From Actinomadura viridilutea (lineage in GTDB: Bacteria > Actinomycetota > Actinomycetes > Streptosporangiales > Streptosporangiaceae), in the NCBI GenBank assembly GCA_003001795.1, contig PVNI01000002.1, positions 310,001 through 374,000 of the forward strand: DNA of 64,000 nt. Direction: 5' to 3'. Of the stretch, positions 46,800-56,585 are shown piece after piece. A program made the translations under genes and the position numbers. Numbering within the stretch: position 1 is the first letter of the stretch; every line of letters begins with the position of its first letter. Under the pieces are notes generated by a model. The model had not been told where the DNA came from, searched no databases, and saw only the letters and a program-made list of their open reading frames with translations.

Positions 46800-48821
46800 T
46801 CAGGCAGTATGCCGGTCGCTCCGCTCGTCATGCCGGTCGCTCCGCTCGTCATGCCGGTCGCTCCGCTCGTCGCCGCTCCCGTCGCCCTGCCGGCCGGCGT
46901 CCCCGTCGAGGACGTCCACGTCGGCGTGCGGACGGCCGCCGGACAGCACCGGGTAGCCGGGGCCGCGGTCGAAGAACGGGGCGGGGCCGCGTTCGGCGCG
47001 GAGCCGGGCGCGCAGCGCGTCCGTGGCGGCGCGGTCGACGACGCCGTCGACGATCACCACGCCGTAGTCGTCGCGGGCCCCCTCGAGGGAGACCTTGCCG
47101 TCGCGCACGTCGGCGGCGACGCGTTCGGGGTCGCGGTCGAACGGGTCGCCCCAGCCGCCGCCTCCCGTCGTGCGGATGCGGATGATCTGGCCGGCGCGCA
47201 CCGGGTGGCCGTCCACCAGGCCCTCCATCCGCTCGGCGTCCTCCTCCCCGGGCGTGAAGATGTCCACGCGGAAGGGACGGCCCGCGCGCCCTCCGTTCAC
47301 GCCCCAGCACGACAGGATGGAACGGTCGGCGATCGACATGAAGCGGGCGTCGCGCAGCATGCGGATGTGCTTGTCGTAGCCGAGGCCGCCGCGGAACTTC
47401 CCCGGCCCGCCCGAGTCGACGGCCAGGCCGAGCCGCTCCACCACGAACGGCCAGCGCGCCTCGGCGAACTCGACCGGGATGTTGCGGGAGTCGGGGACGA
47501 TGTGGATGGTGTCCTCCCCGTCGGCGTAGTGGCGCCCGCCCGAGCCGCCGCCCAGCACCTCGCGCATCAGGTACGGGCCGTGCTCGTCCTCCCCGTACAC
47601 GCCGGTGTAGCGGATGGTCTCCTGGTCGGCGGGCATGCGGCCGCCCGTGGCCTTGGCGAGCACGCCGGCCAGCACGCCCAGCAGGCGCAGGATGACGAAC
47701 GTGCGCGCGTTGGTCGGCGCCGGGAACACGGGCGTCAGCAGCGTGCCCTTCTCCGGGAACCGCATCTCGATGAGCGGCACGACGCCCTCGTTGACGTCCA
47801 GCTCGGCGGCCCGCTCGGGGGAGTCGGCGAGATTGCGCAGGATGGGCGCCAGCCACTTCTTCAGGAACACCCCGTCGGCGTAGTCGCCCGCGTGGTTGAT
47901 CGGGCCCTTGGCCTGCGGGGACGTGCCGGTGAAGTCGATGACCAGCGGCACGTCGGCGGACGAGTCGACGGTGAGGGTGATGCGCTGGGCGTGCAGGCGC
48001 GGCGGGTCCACGCCGTCGTGCTCGGCGTAGTCCTCCCACACGTACGTCCCGTCGGGGATCTTCGACAGCAGCTCGCGGCGGAACGTCTCGGTGGTCCGGT
48101 CGATGATCGCGTCGAAGCAGTCCTCCACGGCGGCGCGGCCGTACCGGTCGAACAGGTCGGCCAGGCGGCGGGCGCCCATGAGGCAGGCCGAGCACTCGGC
48201 GTCCAGGTCCCCCGCCAGGGAGTCGGGCATGCGGGAGTTGCGCGTCATGATCTTCAGCGCCGCCTCGTTCGGCGCGCCCCGGTCCCAGAGCTTGATCGGC
48301 GGCACCATGAGGCCCTCTTCGAAGGCGCTGCGGGCGTGGCTGGGCATGGAGCCCGGGACGGCGCCGCCGATGTCGTCGTGGTGGCCGAACGCCTGCACGA
48401 ACGCCACCACCTCGCCGTCGTGGAAGACGGGCACGGTGACGCACAGGTCGGGCAGGTGCCCGATGCCGCCCTCGGACAGGTACACGTCGTTGTGGAAGTA
48501 CACGTCGCCGGGACGCATCGTCTCGATCGGGTAGTCCCGGACGACCGGCTGCACCAGCGCCGAGTAGGAGCGGCCGGTGAGCTTGCGCAGCCGCCGGTCG
48601 TGGATGCCCGCGCGGAAGTCGTGCGCGTCCCGGATCATGGGCGAGCGGGCGGTGCGGGCGATCGCCGTCTCCACCTCGCGCTCCACCGACGCGAGGGTCC
48701 CCTCGACGATCTCCACCAGGACCGGGTCCGCGGCCCGCGTGCGCGGGGCCGTTCCGGCGCCGTCGCCGCTCTCCGCGGCGCCGCCGGTCCGGGCGGCGCC
48801 GTGCCGCCGCGGCTCGCTCAT
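46800..48821 (-). CDS. hyuB: Hydantoinase B / oxoprolinase family subunit
   Basis: B subunit of ATP-dependent N-methylhydantoinase/5-oxoprolinase-type enzymes. Family blocks: DPVLVEIVEGTLASVEREVE, RPGDVYFHNDVYLSEGGIGHLPDL, FGHHDDIGGAVPGSMPSHA, VIDFTGTSPQAKGPINH and GKFRGGLGYDKHIRML, then GGGGWGDPFDRDPERV at the end. Length 673 aa. Real start ATG 48821, overlapping hyuA by 4 bp. The C-terminus has a recent-looking tandem expansion, ERSDRHD repeated three times, encoded by an exact 21-bp DNA repeat. Substrate unknown. Confidence 0.9.
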   Translation of the reverse strand: MSEPRRHGAARTGGAAESGDGAGTAPRTRAADPVLVEIVEGTLASVEREVETAIARTARSPMIRDAHDFRAGIHDRRLRKLTGRSYSALVQPVVRDYPIETMRPGDVYFHNDVYLSEGGIGHLPDLCVTVPVFHDGEVVAFVQAFGHHDDIGGAVPGSMPSHARSAFEEGLMVPPIKLWDRGAPNEAALKIMTRNSRMPDSLAGDLDAECSACLMGARRLADLFDRYGRAAVEDCFDAIIDRTTETFRRELLSKIPDGTYVWEDYAEHDGVDPPRLHAQRITLTVDSSADVPLVIDFTGTSPQAKGPINHAGDYADGVFLKKWLAPILRNLADSPERAAELDVNEGVVPLIEMRFPEKGTLLTPVFPAPTNARTFVILRLLGVLAGVLAKATGGRMPADQETIRYTGVYGEDEHGPYLMREVLGGGSGGRHYADGEDTIHIVPDSRNIPVEFAEARWPFVVERLGLAVDSGGPGKFRGGLGYDKHIRMLRDARFMSIADRSILSCWGVNGGRAGRPFRVDIFTPGEEDAERMEGLVDGHPVRAGQIIRIRTTGGGGWGDPFDRDPERVAADVRDGKVSLEGARDDYGVVIVDGVVDRAATDALRARLRAERGPAPFFDRGPGYPVLSGGRPHADVDVLDGDAGRQGDGSGDERSDRHDERSDRHDERSDRHTA
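46809..46871. repeat. Three exact 21-bp repeats in the 3' end of hyuB
   Basis: The unit starting ATGCCGGTCGCTCCG begins at 46809, 46830 and 46851 and is in frame, encoding ERSDRH-D units just before the hyuB stop. Confidence 0.95.
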
Positions 48822-50875
48822 GGCGTCTCCTCCTTCGTGATCACGAGGTTGCCGTGGGCGTCGACGCGGGCCTGATAGCCGGGGTGCAGCGGCACCGTGG
48901 AGCCGAACTCCTCGATGACGGCGGGGCCGTGCAGCACGTCGTCGCGGGCGAGCCGGTCCCGCCGGTAGACGGGGGTGCGGGCCCAGCCCTCGAAGTAGAC
49001 GTCGCGGACGCCGGTGCGGGCGCGTTCGGGGTTCCCGTCGCCGGGCGGCCGTTCGCGCAGGCGGGGACGGGTGATCGGGCCGATCCCCGAGACGCGCAGG
49101 TTCACCCATTCGACCGGATGCCGGCCGGGGTCGCCGCGGTAGCAGTAGCCGTACAGCGCCTCGTGCGCGTCGTGGAAGCGGCGGACGACCTCGGCGCGGA
49201 AGGCGTCGTCGACCGGCCCGTCCGGCGCGGCCACCCGCACCTCGAACGCCTGCCCGTGGTAGCGCAGGTCGGCCGAGCGCGCGAACCGCTGCCGCTCGGG
49301 CGGGAACCCTTCGCGCTCCAGGGCGTCGGCCGCCCGCCCCTCCAGCTCGGCGTAGACCGCGCCGAGGGCGGACAGGTCCACCTCGGCGTCGCGGGCGACG
49401 TGCGTGCGCACGTAGTCGTTCTTGACGTCCACGGTGAGCAGGCCGAACGCCGACAGGCTGCCGGGGTCGGCGGGGATCACGGCGGCGGGCAGGCCGAGCA
49501 GGTCCAGCAGCCGGCAGGCCAGCAGCGGCCCGGACCCGCCGAACGCGACCAGCGGGAAGTCGCGCACGTCCAGCCCGCGCTCGACGGTGATCCGCCGGAT
49601 CGCGTTCGCCTGGTTCCACGCCGAGATCTCCAGGACGCCCGCGGCGGCGCGGTCGCCGGACAGGCCGAGCTCGGCCCCGAGGGCCTCCACGCCCGCCCGC
49701 GCGGCGGCCACGTCCAAGGGGATCTCGCCGCCGAGCAGGTGCGGCGGGATGCGGCCGAGCGCGGCGTGCGCGTCGGTGACGGTCGGCTCGGTGCCGCCGC
49801 GTCCGTAGCACAGCGGGCCCGGGTCGGCGCCCGCGCTGCGCGGCCCGACCTTCAGGGTGCCCTCCGGGGAGATCCACGCGATCGATCCGCCGCCCGCGCC
49901 GACCGTCACGATGTCGATCATCGGGATCTTGACGGGGTGGCGGCCGACCGCGCCCTCGGTGGTGAGCGTCGGCTCGCCGTCCAGCACCACGGCCACGTCG
50001 GTGGACGTGCCGCCGCCGTCGAGGGTGACCACCGAGCGGCGGCCCTCGGCCGCGGCCACGTAGGCGGCGCCGAGCGCCCCGGCCGCCGGCCCGGACAGCA
50101 CCGTGGTGATCGGCTGGTGCACGACCTCCTCGGCCGACAGCACTCCGCCGTTGCTCTTCATGACCCGCAGCGGCGCGGGCAGCAGTCCGGACAGGCGCGC
50201 CAGATAGCGGCTCATCGTGGGCTTGACGGCGGCGTCCACCAGCGTGGTCACCGACCGCTCGTACTCGCGGTACTCGCGCAGCACCTCGCACGACAGCGAC
50301 ACCACCGCCTCGGGATGCTCGCGCGCCAGCACCTCCCGCATGCGCAGCTCGTGGGCGGGGTTGGCGTAGGAGTGCAGGAAGCACACGCCGATCGCGCGGA
50401 TGCCCCGGTCGCGGAACCAGCGGGCCGCCGCCGCCGCGCTCTCCTCGTCGAACGGCCGCAGCTCGGCGCCGGTGTGGTCGAGCCGCCCGCCGACGGTGCG
50501 CACCCGGTGCACCGGCACGATCCGCGGCGGCTTGACCCAGAAGTAGGAGTTGCCGTACCCGTCGGGCACGCTCTGCCGGGCGATCTCCAGCAGGAACTCG
50601 AAGCCCTCGGTGGTGATGAAGCCCAGGTCGTCGAGCCGGTCCTCCAGGAGCTGGTTGGTCGCGACCGTCGTGCCGTGCGACACCGCCGTGAGCGCGGACG
50701 CGTCGGCGCCCGCCAGGCGCAGGACCTTGCGGGCGGCGTCGGCGAACCCCTCGGCCGGATCGGCCGGGGTGGACGGTGTCTTGGTGGTGAACAGCTCACC
50801 GGTGTCCTCGTCGATCGCCACCACGTCGGTGAACGTGCCGCCCGTGTCGATCCCGATCCGCAGCCGCCGTGCCAT
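48818..50875 (-). CDS. hyuA: Hydantoinase A / oxoprolinase family subunit
   Basis: ATP-binding ASKHA-fold subunit that pairs with HyuB. It starts RLRIGIDTGGTFTDVVAID, the phosphate-1 motif; then AVSHGTTVATNQLLEDR, LSCEVLREYREYERSVTTLVDA, SNGGVLSAEEVVHQPITTVL, SGPAAGALGAAYVA and the second ATP block VVTLDGGGTSTDVAVV, GAGGGSIAWI. Length 685 aa. Members hydrolyse or carboxylate amide or ketone substrates using ATP (5-oxoprolinase, N-methylhydantoinase, acetone carboxylase). Next to ureide genes a hydantoin or ureide substrate is plausible. ATG at 50875, no strong ribosome site seen. Confidence 0.92.
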   Translation of the reverse strand: MARRLRIGIDTGGTFTDVVAIDEDTGELFTTKTPSTPADPAEGFADAARKVLRLAGADASALTAVSHGTTVATNQLLEDRLDDLGFITTEGFEFLLEIARQSVPDGYGNSYFWVKPPRIVPVHRVRTVGGRLDHTGAELRPFDEESAAAAARWFRDRGIRAIGVCFLHSYANPAHELRMREVLAREHPEAVVSLSCEVLREYREYERSVTTLVDAAVKPTMSRYLARLSGLLPAPLRVMKSNGGVLSAEEVVHQPITTVLSGPAAGALGAAYVAAAEGRRSVVTLDGGGTSTDVAVVLDGEPTLTTEGAVGRHPVKIPMIDIVTVGAGGGSIAWISPEGTLKVGPRSAGADPGPLCYGRGGTEPTVTDAHAALGRIPPHLLGGEIPLDVAAARAGVEALGAELGLSGDRAAAGVLEISAWNQANAIRRITVERGLDVRDFPLVAFGGSGPLLACRLLDLLGLPAAVIPADPGSLSAFGLLTVDVKNDYVRTHVARDAEVDLSALGAVYAELEGRAADALEREGFPPERQRFARSADLRYHGQAFEVRVAAPDGPVDDAFRAEVVRRFHDAHEALYGYCYRGDPGRHPVEWVNLRVSGIGPITRPRLRERPPGDGNPERARTGVRDVYFEGWARTPVYRRDRLARDDVLHGPAVIEEFGSTVPLHPGYQARVDAHGNLVITKEETP

Positions 50876-51063
50876 GCCAGGTGTCTACCTGGGCGGGCCC
50901 GCCGCCGAAACGTCGCAAACTGCCAACGGAAGCTGTGATCTTTGGCGGTCTTCACGCGTCGGGTGCGGGCCGCCCGTTCCGTGGGACTAGGCTGAACGGC
51001 GACCGGGCACGGGGGCGGGGACGCCTCGCGTGCGCATCCGACGACACCGCTGGGAGCCCCGCC

Positions 51064-51438
51064 ATGGCCCTGGAACGGCCCGAGATCGACTTCCCCGAGG
51101 GCGAGCCGCCCGCGTTCCTCGACATCACCGACATCGAGGTCGGGGACGGCCCCGAGGCCGTCAAGGGCTCGCAGGTGTCGGTGCACTACGTCGGCGTCGC
51201 GTTCTCCACCGGCGAGGAGTTCGACGCGTCCTGGAACCGCGGCCGCCCCCTCGAGTTCACCCTCGGCACCGGCCGCGTGATCAAGGGCTGGGACATGGGC
51301 GTCCTGGGCATGAAGGTCGGCGGGCGGCGCAAGCTGGTGATCCCGCCGCACCTGGCGTACGGCAGCCACAGCCCCAGCCCGGCGATCAAGCCCGGCGAGA
51401 CCCTGATCTTCGTCGTCGACCTGGTCGACGTGACATAG
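51064..51438 (+). CDS. FKBP-type peptidyl-prolyl cis-trans isomerase
   Basis: Small cytosolic proline isomerase without signal peptide. Family motifs: KGSQVSVHYVGVAFSTGEEFDASW (here two adjoining blocks, residues about 34-57), LEFTLGTGRVIKGWDMGVLG, MKVGGRRKLVIPPHLAYG and ETLIFVVDLVDV. Active-site residues Tyr, Asp, Trp and the late Tyr are all present. Length 124 aa. ATG 51064 with GGGAG nine bases upstream. A TAGGCT -10-like box lies at 50988-50993. Divergent from hyuA and not functionally linked to it. Confidence 0.95.
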   Translation: MALERPEIDFPEGEPPAFLDITDIEVGDGPEAVKGSQVSVHYVGVAFSTGEEFDASWNRGRPLEFTLGTGRVIKGWDMGVLGMKVGGRRKLVIPPHLAYGSHSPSPAIKPGETLIFVVDLVDVT

Positions 51439-51441
51439 CCT

Positions 51442-51456
51442 CCGCCCGAGGCGGGC
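51442..51456. terminator. Hairpin between convergent FKBP and C-N hydrolase genes
   Basis: CCGCC-CGA-GGCGG (51442-51454) with an alternative GCCCG-AGG-CGGGC register to 51456, in the 35-bp gap of convergent genes. Likely bidirectional. Confidence 0.5.
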
Positions 51457-51473
51457 GCGCGCCGGCGGACCGG

Positions 51474-52364
51474 CTAGCGCGGGAACGGGGTGGACGCGGG
51501 CCCCAGCAGGTCGGCGGCGTACTTGTCGTACACCTCCAGGTTCCGCTCGGCCAGATGGTCGAAGGAGTGCGGCACCGACGAGCCGGGCGTCAGCGACGCC
51601 ATCGCCGCGGCCGGGTCCAGCCGCGCCGCCGCCCAGCCCTCGTGGGTGGCCGCGCGCGCCACCACCTCGGCGATCGGCGTCACGATCATCGAGTTGCCGA
51701 AGTACAGGGCGCCCCCCGGGTCGGCGCCCACCGCGTTGGCCGCCACGACGTACACGTGGTTGTCGTAGGCGCGGGCGCGGGTGGTCAGCTCCCAGATGTC
51801 GGCCGACCGCAGCAGCGCCGAGGGACGGCACACGACCTCGGCACCGCGCACCGCCATGATGCGCCACAGCTCGGGGAAGTCGCCGTCGAAGCAGATCGCC
51901 ATGCCGATCCGGCCTAGCGGGGTGTCGACCACGGTCACCTCGCCGCCGGGCGCCGCCCACCCGCCGTGCCGGGCGTCCTCGACCCGGAACGGGTGGACCT
52001 TGCGGTAGACGCCGAGCACGTCGCCGCCCGGCCCGACCAGGACCGCCGCGTTGTAGACGGCCTCGGGCGCCCGCTCGTAGGTGCCGAAGCACACGTGCAC
52101 GCCCAGCTCGCGCGCGACCTCCTGGATCGGCTCGGTCACCGGGCCGGGGATCGGCGACACCAGGTCGCGCAGCTCGGCGCCCGGCACGCCCGGGGTGAAG
52201 CCGGTGGTGCACGTCTCGGGCAGCACGACGAGCTCGGCGCCCGAACGTTCGACGCAGCGCCGCGTCCACGACACGGCCTTGTCGAGGTTGCGCCGCACCG
52301 ACGCCTCGGTGAGCGGCCCTGGCTCCGGCGCGAACTGCACCGCGGCCGCGGTGAACGCCCTCAT
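51474..52364 (-). CDS. Carbon-nitrogen (nitrilase superfamily) hydrolase
   Basis: Amidase or N-carbamoyl hydrolase of the nitrilase fold. The Glu-Lys-Cys triad is E50 in LVVLPETCTTG, K122 in LGVYRKVHPF and C158 in IGMAICFDGDFPEL. Length 296 aa, typical of the omega-amidase/N-carbamylase branches. ATG 52364 overlaps the coxG stop by 4 bp. In this neighbourhood it could hydrolyse malonamate or ureidomalonate to malonate; ureidopropionase-type or other amides are alternatives. The substrate is inferred from context only. Confidence 0.9.
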   Translation of the reverse strand: MRAFTAAAVQFAPEPGPLTEASVRRNLDKAVSWTRRCVERSGAELVVLPETCTTGFTPGVPGAELRDLVSPIPGPVTEPIQEVARELGVHVCFGTYERAPEAVYNAAVLVGPGGDVLGVYRKVHPFRVEDARHGGWAAPGGEVTVVDTPLGRIGMAICFDGDFPELWRIMAVRGAEVVCRPSALLRSADIWELTTRARAYDNHVYVVAANAVGADPGGALYFGNSMIVTPIAEVVARAATHEGWAAARLDPAAAMASLTPGSSVPHSFDHLAERNLEVYDKYAADLLGPASTPFPR

Positions 52365-53014
52365 CGCCGCCGCCCCCTCGCCCTGCGGCCGAACGCGTAC
52401 CCGATCGCGACCCCGGCCAGGGCGACCGCGCCTCCGGACAGGAACGCCGCGACCATCGGCAGCGGCGCCGCCGGGGGCGTCGGCGCCATCGGGCCGGGCG
52501 CGGCCTCGGCGGCCGCCGCAGGCGCCTTCGGCGCCTTCTCGGGTGCCCTCTCGGGCGTCGGCGCGGGGACGGCGGGCCGGGTCAGGTCGCGTTCGACGGC
52601 CGCGAAGAACTCGGCGGCCGTCTTGCGGGCGACGGTGCCGAGCACCCGCTGCCCCACTCCGCCGATCATGCCGCCGACGGTCGCGTCCGCCTCGTAGTCC
52701 ACCCGGGTCCCCTTGCCCGAGTCCTCCGACAGCCGCACGCGCACCGTGGCGTCGACCGTGCCGGGGGCGCCCTGCCCGCGCGCCCGCAGCGTGAACGCCC
52801 GCGGCGGGTCGGGATCGGTCAGCTCGACGCGCCCCACGTAGGTGCCCCGGACGGACGCGACGCCCGCCGAGACGGTCATGGTGTAGACGTCCTCGCCGGT
52901 CGCCTCCAGCGAGCGGCAGCCCGGGATGGCCCGCGCCAGCACCCCGGGGTCCTGCAGCGCCTCCCAGACGCGCGGCAGCGGCGCGCCCACCATGGCAGTG
53001 CCGTTCACCTTCAT
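52361..53014 (-). CDS. CoxG family SRPBCC protein with C-terminal TM
   Basis: Carbon monoxide dehydrogenase subunit G-like START-fold protein. N-terminal block VNGTAMVGAPLPRVWEALQDPGVLARAIPG (in two parts), then VYTMTVSAGVASVRGTYVGRV, and VDYEADATVGGMIGGVGQRVL, all CoxG signatures. After residue 140 comes a Pro/Ala/Glu-rich linker and one C-terminal TM helix (about 187-208), ending in RRARGRRR. In known cases CoxG helps anchor the Mo hydroxylase at the membrane. Length 217 aa. It is coupled to the C-N hydrolase gene and lies near the Mo hydroxylase genes on the same strand, separated by a plus-strand deacetylase gene. Confidence 0.88.
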   Translation of the reverse strand: MKVNGTAMVGAPLPRVWEALQDPGVLARAIPGCRSLEATGEDVYTMTVSAGVASVRGTYVGRVELTDPDPPRAFTLRARGQGAPGTVDATVRVRLSEDSGKGTRVDYEADATVGGMIGGVGQRVLGTVARKTAAEFFAAVERDLTRPAVPAPTPERAPEKAPKAPAAAAEAAPGPMAPTPPAAPLPMVAAFLSGGAVALAGVAIGYAFGRRARGRRR

Positions 53015-53262
53015 GGACCGACCCTAAGAAATCCCGCCGCCGGGTCGAACGGCAACTCCTGCCCGAGCGGACGCCGCGTCTTGGGCAGAATCGACCGCTC
53101 CGCGGGACACGGCATGATCAGATGTATGCCGTCGCATGACTCGGGTCCCCGCCGGGCATCGCGAACCTCGACGGATGTTCGCGCGTCAACCCAGAGCGGT
53201 GAGCGCCGATCGTCGTGCGTCACGGCTTCGTCGTCGGCCGAGGGAACGGGAGAACGCGCCTG

Positions 53263-54129
53263 ATGCGAGGGAAACTGCCCGTGGCCGCCACGGTGGCGGC
53301 CGGGGTGCTGGGCGTGGCCGCGGGGACGTGGCCCACGGTGCGCGCCGAGGCGGGCGGCCCCGAGGGCCCGTCCATGCGCAGCCAGCTCGCCGCCGTGGTG
53401 GCCGACCAGCGCTGGCCGGCGCCCAAGCCGGGGTCGTGGACGCCGCCGCAGCCCGCCCCGGACGGCCTGCCGCCGGTCATCGACCGCATCATCACGAACG
53501 ACAAGGTCGTCTTCCTCACCATCGACGACGGCTACGAGTACGACCCGGAGTTCGTCCGGCTGGTCCGCACCCGCAAGGTCCCGATCATGACGTTCCTGAC
53601 CACCCGGTACGTCAAGGGCCAGGGCCAGTACTTCTGGGCGCTGCGCAACGCCGGGTCGCGGATGGAGAACCACACCGTCTCCCATCCCGACATGCGCACG
53701 CTCAGCCCCGAGGCGCAGCGCAAGGAGATCTGCGACGCGTCCCAGACGATCGCGCAGCAGTACGGCCGGCGGCCGCAGATCTTCCGGCCGCCGTTCGGCA
53801 GCTACAACCGGGAGACCCGGGAGGCCGCCAAGCAGTGCGGCATCAAGTCGCTGCTGCTGTGGTCGGCCGAGTACTACAACGGCACGACCGGCCCGGGCGT
53901 CGGTTACGACGGGTTCGCCCGCGCCGACGGCGGCACGGGCTTCAAGCCGGGCGACATCGTCCTCATGCACTACCGCAAGGGCCTGGCCAAGCAGTTCGAG
54001 ACGATCCTCGGCTGGATCCGGCAGCAGGGCTTCCGGCCCGCGGCCGTGGAGAACTACATCCCCCGCTCCCTGGGCGGCGAGGCGCCCGACGCCCCCGCCT
54101 CGACGAAGAACTCGACGAAGAAGCAGTGA
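53263..54129 (+). CDS. Secreted polysaccharide deacetylase (NodB family)
   Basis: Carbohydrate esterase 4 domain. Motif 1 VVFLTIDDGYEYDPEF (catalytic Asp and metal Asp), motif 2 NHTVSHPDM (HxxxH zinc ligands), motif 3 RPPFGSYNRE, and a late IVLMHYRKG. ATG at 53263 is chosen, with GGGAG upstream, giving a signal-like N-terminus RGKLPVAATVAAGVLGVAAG; a GTG at 53215 is possible. A short Lys/Ser-rich tail ends the protein. Length 288 aa. Likely acts on peptidoglycan or another wall glycan outside the cell. Its plus orientation interrupts the minus-strand degradation cluster. Confidence 0.9.
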   Translation: MRGKLPVAATVAAGVLGVAAGTWPTVRAEAGGPEGPSMRSQLAAVVADQRWPAPKPGSWTPPQPAPDGLPPVIDRIITNDKVVFLTIDDGYEYDPEFVRLVRTRKVPIMTFLTTRYVKGQGQYFWALRNAGSRMENHTVSHPDMRTLSPEAQRKEICDASQTIAQQYGRRPQIFRPPFGSYNRETREAAKQCGIKSLLLWSAEYYNGTTGPGVGYDGFARADGGTGFKPGDIVLMHYRKGLAKQFETILGWIRQQGFRPAAVENYIPRSLGGEAPDAPASTKNSTKKQ

Positions 54130-54134
54130 CGGGC

Positions 54135-54150
54135 GCCGCCCGCGGGCGGC
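54135..54150. terminator. 16-bp perfect palindrome between convergent genes
   Basis: GCCGCCCGCGGGCGGC sits in the 27-bp gap between the deacetylase and Mo hydroxylase large-subunit stops. Likely a bidirectional terminator. Confidence 0.55.
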
Positions 54151-54156
54151 CCGCCG

Positions 54157-56585
54157 TCACGTGGCGCGCTCGCGGGCGGCGCGCGCGCCGCTCCGGGTGC
54201 GCAGCGACTCGTCGCGTTCGGCGCGCCGGCGCAGGCGGTACAGGTCGTCGGGGGACAGCGGCATGCTGTGGACGCGGATGCCTTCGGCGTCCTCGACGGC
54301 CGAGGCGATGACGGCCGACACCGGGATGACGCCCGCCTCCCCCGCGCCCTTGATGCCGAGCGGGTTGAGGGGCGACGGGGTCTCCAGGTGGGCGGTCTCG
54401 ATGCGCGGGATCTCCGTCGCGTAGGGCATGAGGAAGTCCATGAACGAGGCGTTCAGCAGCTGGCCCGACTCGTCGTAGACCATGCGCTCGTACAGGGCGC
54501 CGCCGATGCCCTGCGCCACTCCCCCGTGGATCTGGCCCTCGACGATGCGCGGGTTGATGAGGCGGCCGCAGTCGTGCACGACCGCGTACCGCAGGATCCG
54601 CACCTCGGCCGTGTCCGGGTCGGTCTCCACGATCGCCGCGTGCATCCCCGCCGCGAACGTCGACCGGACGGGCGAGTAGTAGTCGCGGCCCTCCAGGCCC
54701 GGCTCCTCCCCCCGCAACGGCGGCTCGGTCGCGTCGCCGCCGACGGCGAACTGCGTGGCGCGCTGCGCCTCCTCGTCGAACGCGTACCGCAGCGGGTTGG
54801 ACAGGACGGCGACGGTGCGCAGCGGCACCGCGGCCGACGGGTCGCCCTTGACGTGCACGACCCCGTCGGTGATCTCCAGGTCGCGCGGGTCGGCCTCCAA
54901 CGCCTCCGCGGCGATGCGCAGCGCCTTCTCCCGCACCTTGCGGGCGGCCAGCGCGATGGCGTTGCCGCTCATCACGGCGGCCCGCGAGGCGAACGTGCCG
55001 ACCGCGTACCCGAAGCGCCGGGTGTCGCCGGTCGTGACGCGCACGTCCTCCACCGGGACGCCCAGCTCGGCGGCGGCGATCTGGGCGAACACCGTCTCGT
55101 GCCCCTGCCCCTGCGAGGTGAGCCCGGTGGCCACGTGCACGCGGCCCGAGGTGTCGATCTCGACGTGGCCGCCCTCGTACGGCCCGACGCCCGTGCCCTC
55201 GACGTAGCAGCCGAGGCCGATGCCGATGCGGCGGCCCTCGGCGGCGGCGCGCGCCCGCTCCTCCTCGAAGGAGTCCCACCCGATGAGCTCCTTGATGCGG
55301 GCGAGCAGGGCCGGGTAGTCGCCGGAGTCGTAGATCAGCGGGCGGCCGTCCTGGAAGGTCAGGCCCTGGTCGTAGGGGAACTCGTCGGGGCGGATGAGGT
55401 TGACCTCGCGCACCGCCGCCCGGTCGCGGCCGAGGTGGTCGGCGATGCGGTCCATGGTCCGCTCCATGCAGAAGACGCCTTGGGGGCGGCCCGCGCCGCG
55501 GTACGGGGTGACGATGACGGTGTTGGTGTAGAGGCTGACGACCTCCGCCCGATAGGCGCCGATCTTGTAGGGGCCGAGCAGCTGGGTGGAGGTGACGATC
55601 GGGATGATCACCCCGTAGGGGGTGTAGGCGCCGTGGTCGTGCAGGATCCGCACGTCCAGGCCGAGCACCCGGCCCTCGTCGTCGAACCCGACCCGCACGT
55701 GCTGCACCTGGCCGCGCTCGTGGGCGGCGGCGACGAAGTGCTCGCGCCGGTCCTCGGTCCACTTGACCTCCCGGTCCAGCAGCCGGGCCGCCCACGGCAC
55801 GAGGATCTCCTCCGGCCACGGATGGACGATCTTGACGCCGAAGCCGCCGCCGACGTCGGGGGCGATCACCTCGACCTTCCCGGGCGGCAGGCCCAGCTTG
55901 GCGGCGATGGCGGCGCGCACGCTGGTGGACGCCTGGGTGGACGAGTAGACCCGCAGCGACCCGTCGTCGGCGTCCCACCGCGCGTACACCCCGCGCCCCT
56001 CCAGGGGCATGGACGCGCTGCGTTCGATGTCCAGGCGGAACTCCAGCACGTGCGGGGCAGCCTCGATCGCGGCGTCCACGTCGCCGGTCCGCTGTTCCAG
56101 GACGGCGCCGACGTTGCCGGGCACGTCGTCGTGCACCAGGTGCTCGGCGCGGGCCGCCTCCTCGATCCCGACCACGGCGGGCAGCGGGTCGTAGTCGACC
56201 CGGATCCGCGACGCCGCGTCCTCGGCCAGATAGCGGTCGCGCGCCACCACCATCGCGACCGGTTCGCCGACGTGCCGGACGACGTCGCGCGCCAGCGGGT
56301 AGGCGGTGCGGCCGTGGGTGAGGGACGGGTGCGGGATCAGCAGCGGCAGCGGCTCGGCGACCCGGCCCGGCAGGTCCTCCCACGTGTAGATCGCCACCAG
56401 CCCGTCCACGTCGAGGGCGTCGGTCACGTCGATGTCGAGGATGCGGGCGTGCGCGTGCGGGGAGCGGACGAACGCGGCGGCGAGCGCGTCGCGGCCCAGG
56501 TCGTCCAGGTAGCGGCCCTGCCCGGTGAGCAGCCTCGGGTCCTCCCGCCGCGGGATCGGCTCGCCGAAGACGCGGGTGCCGCCCA

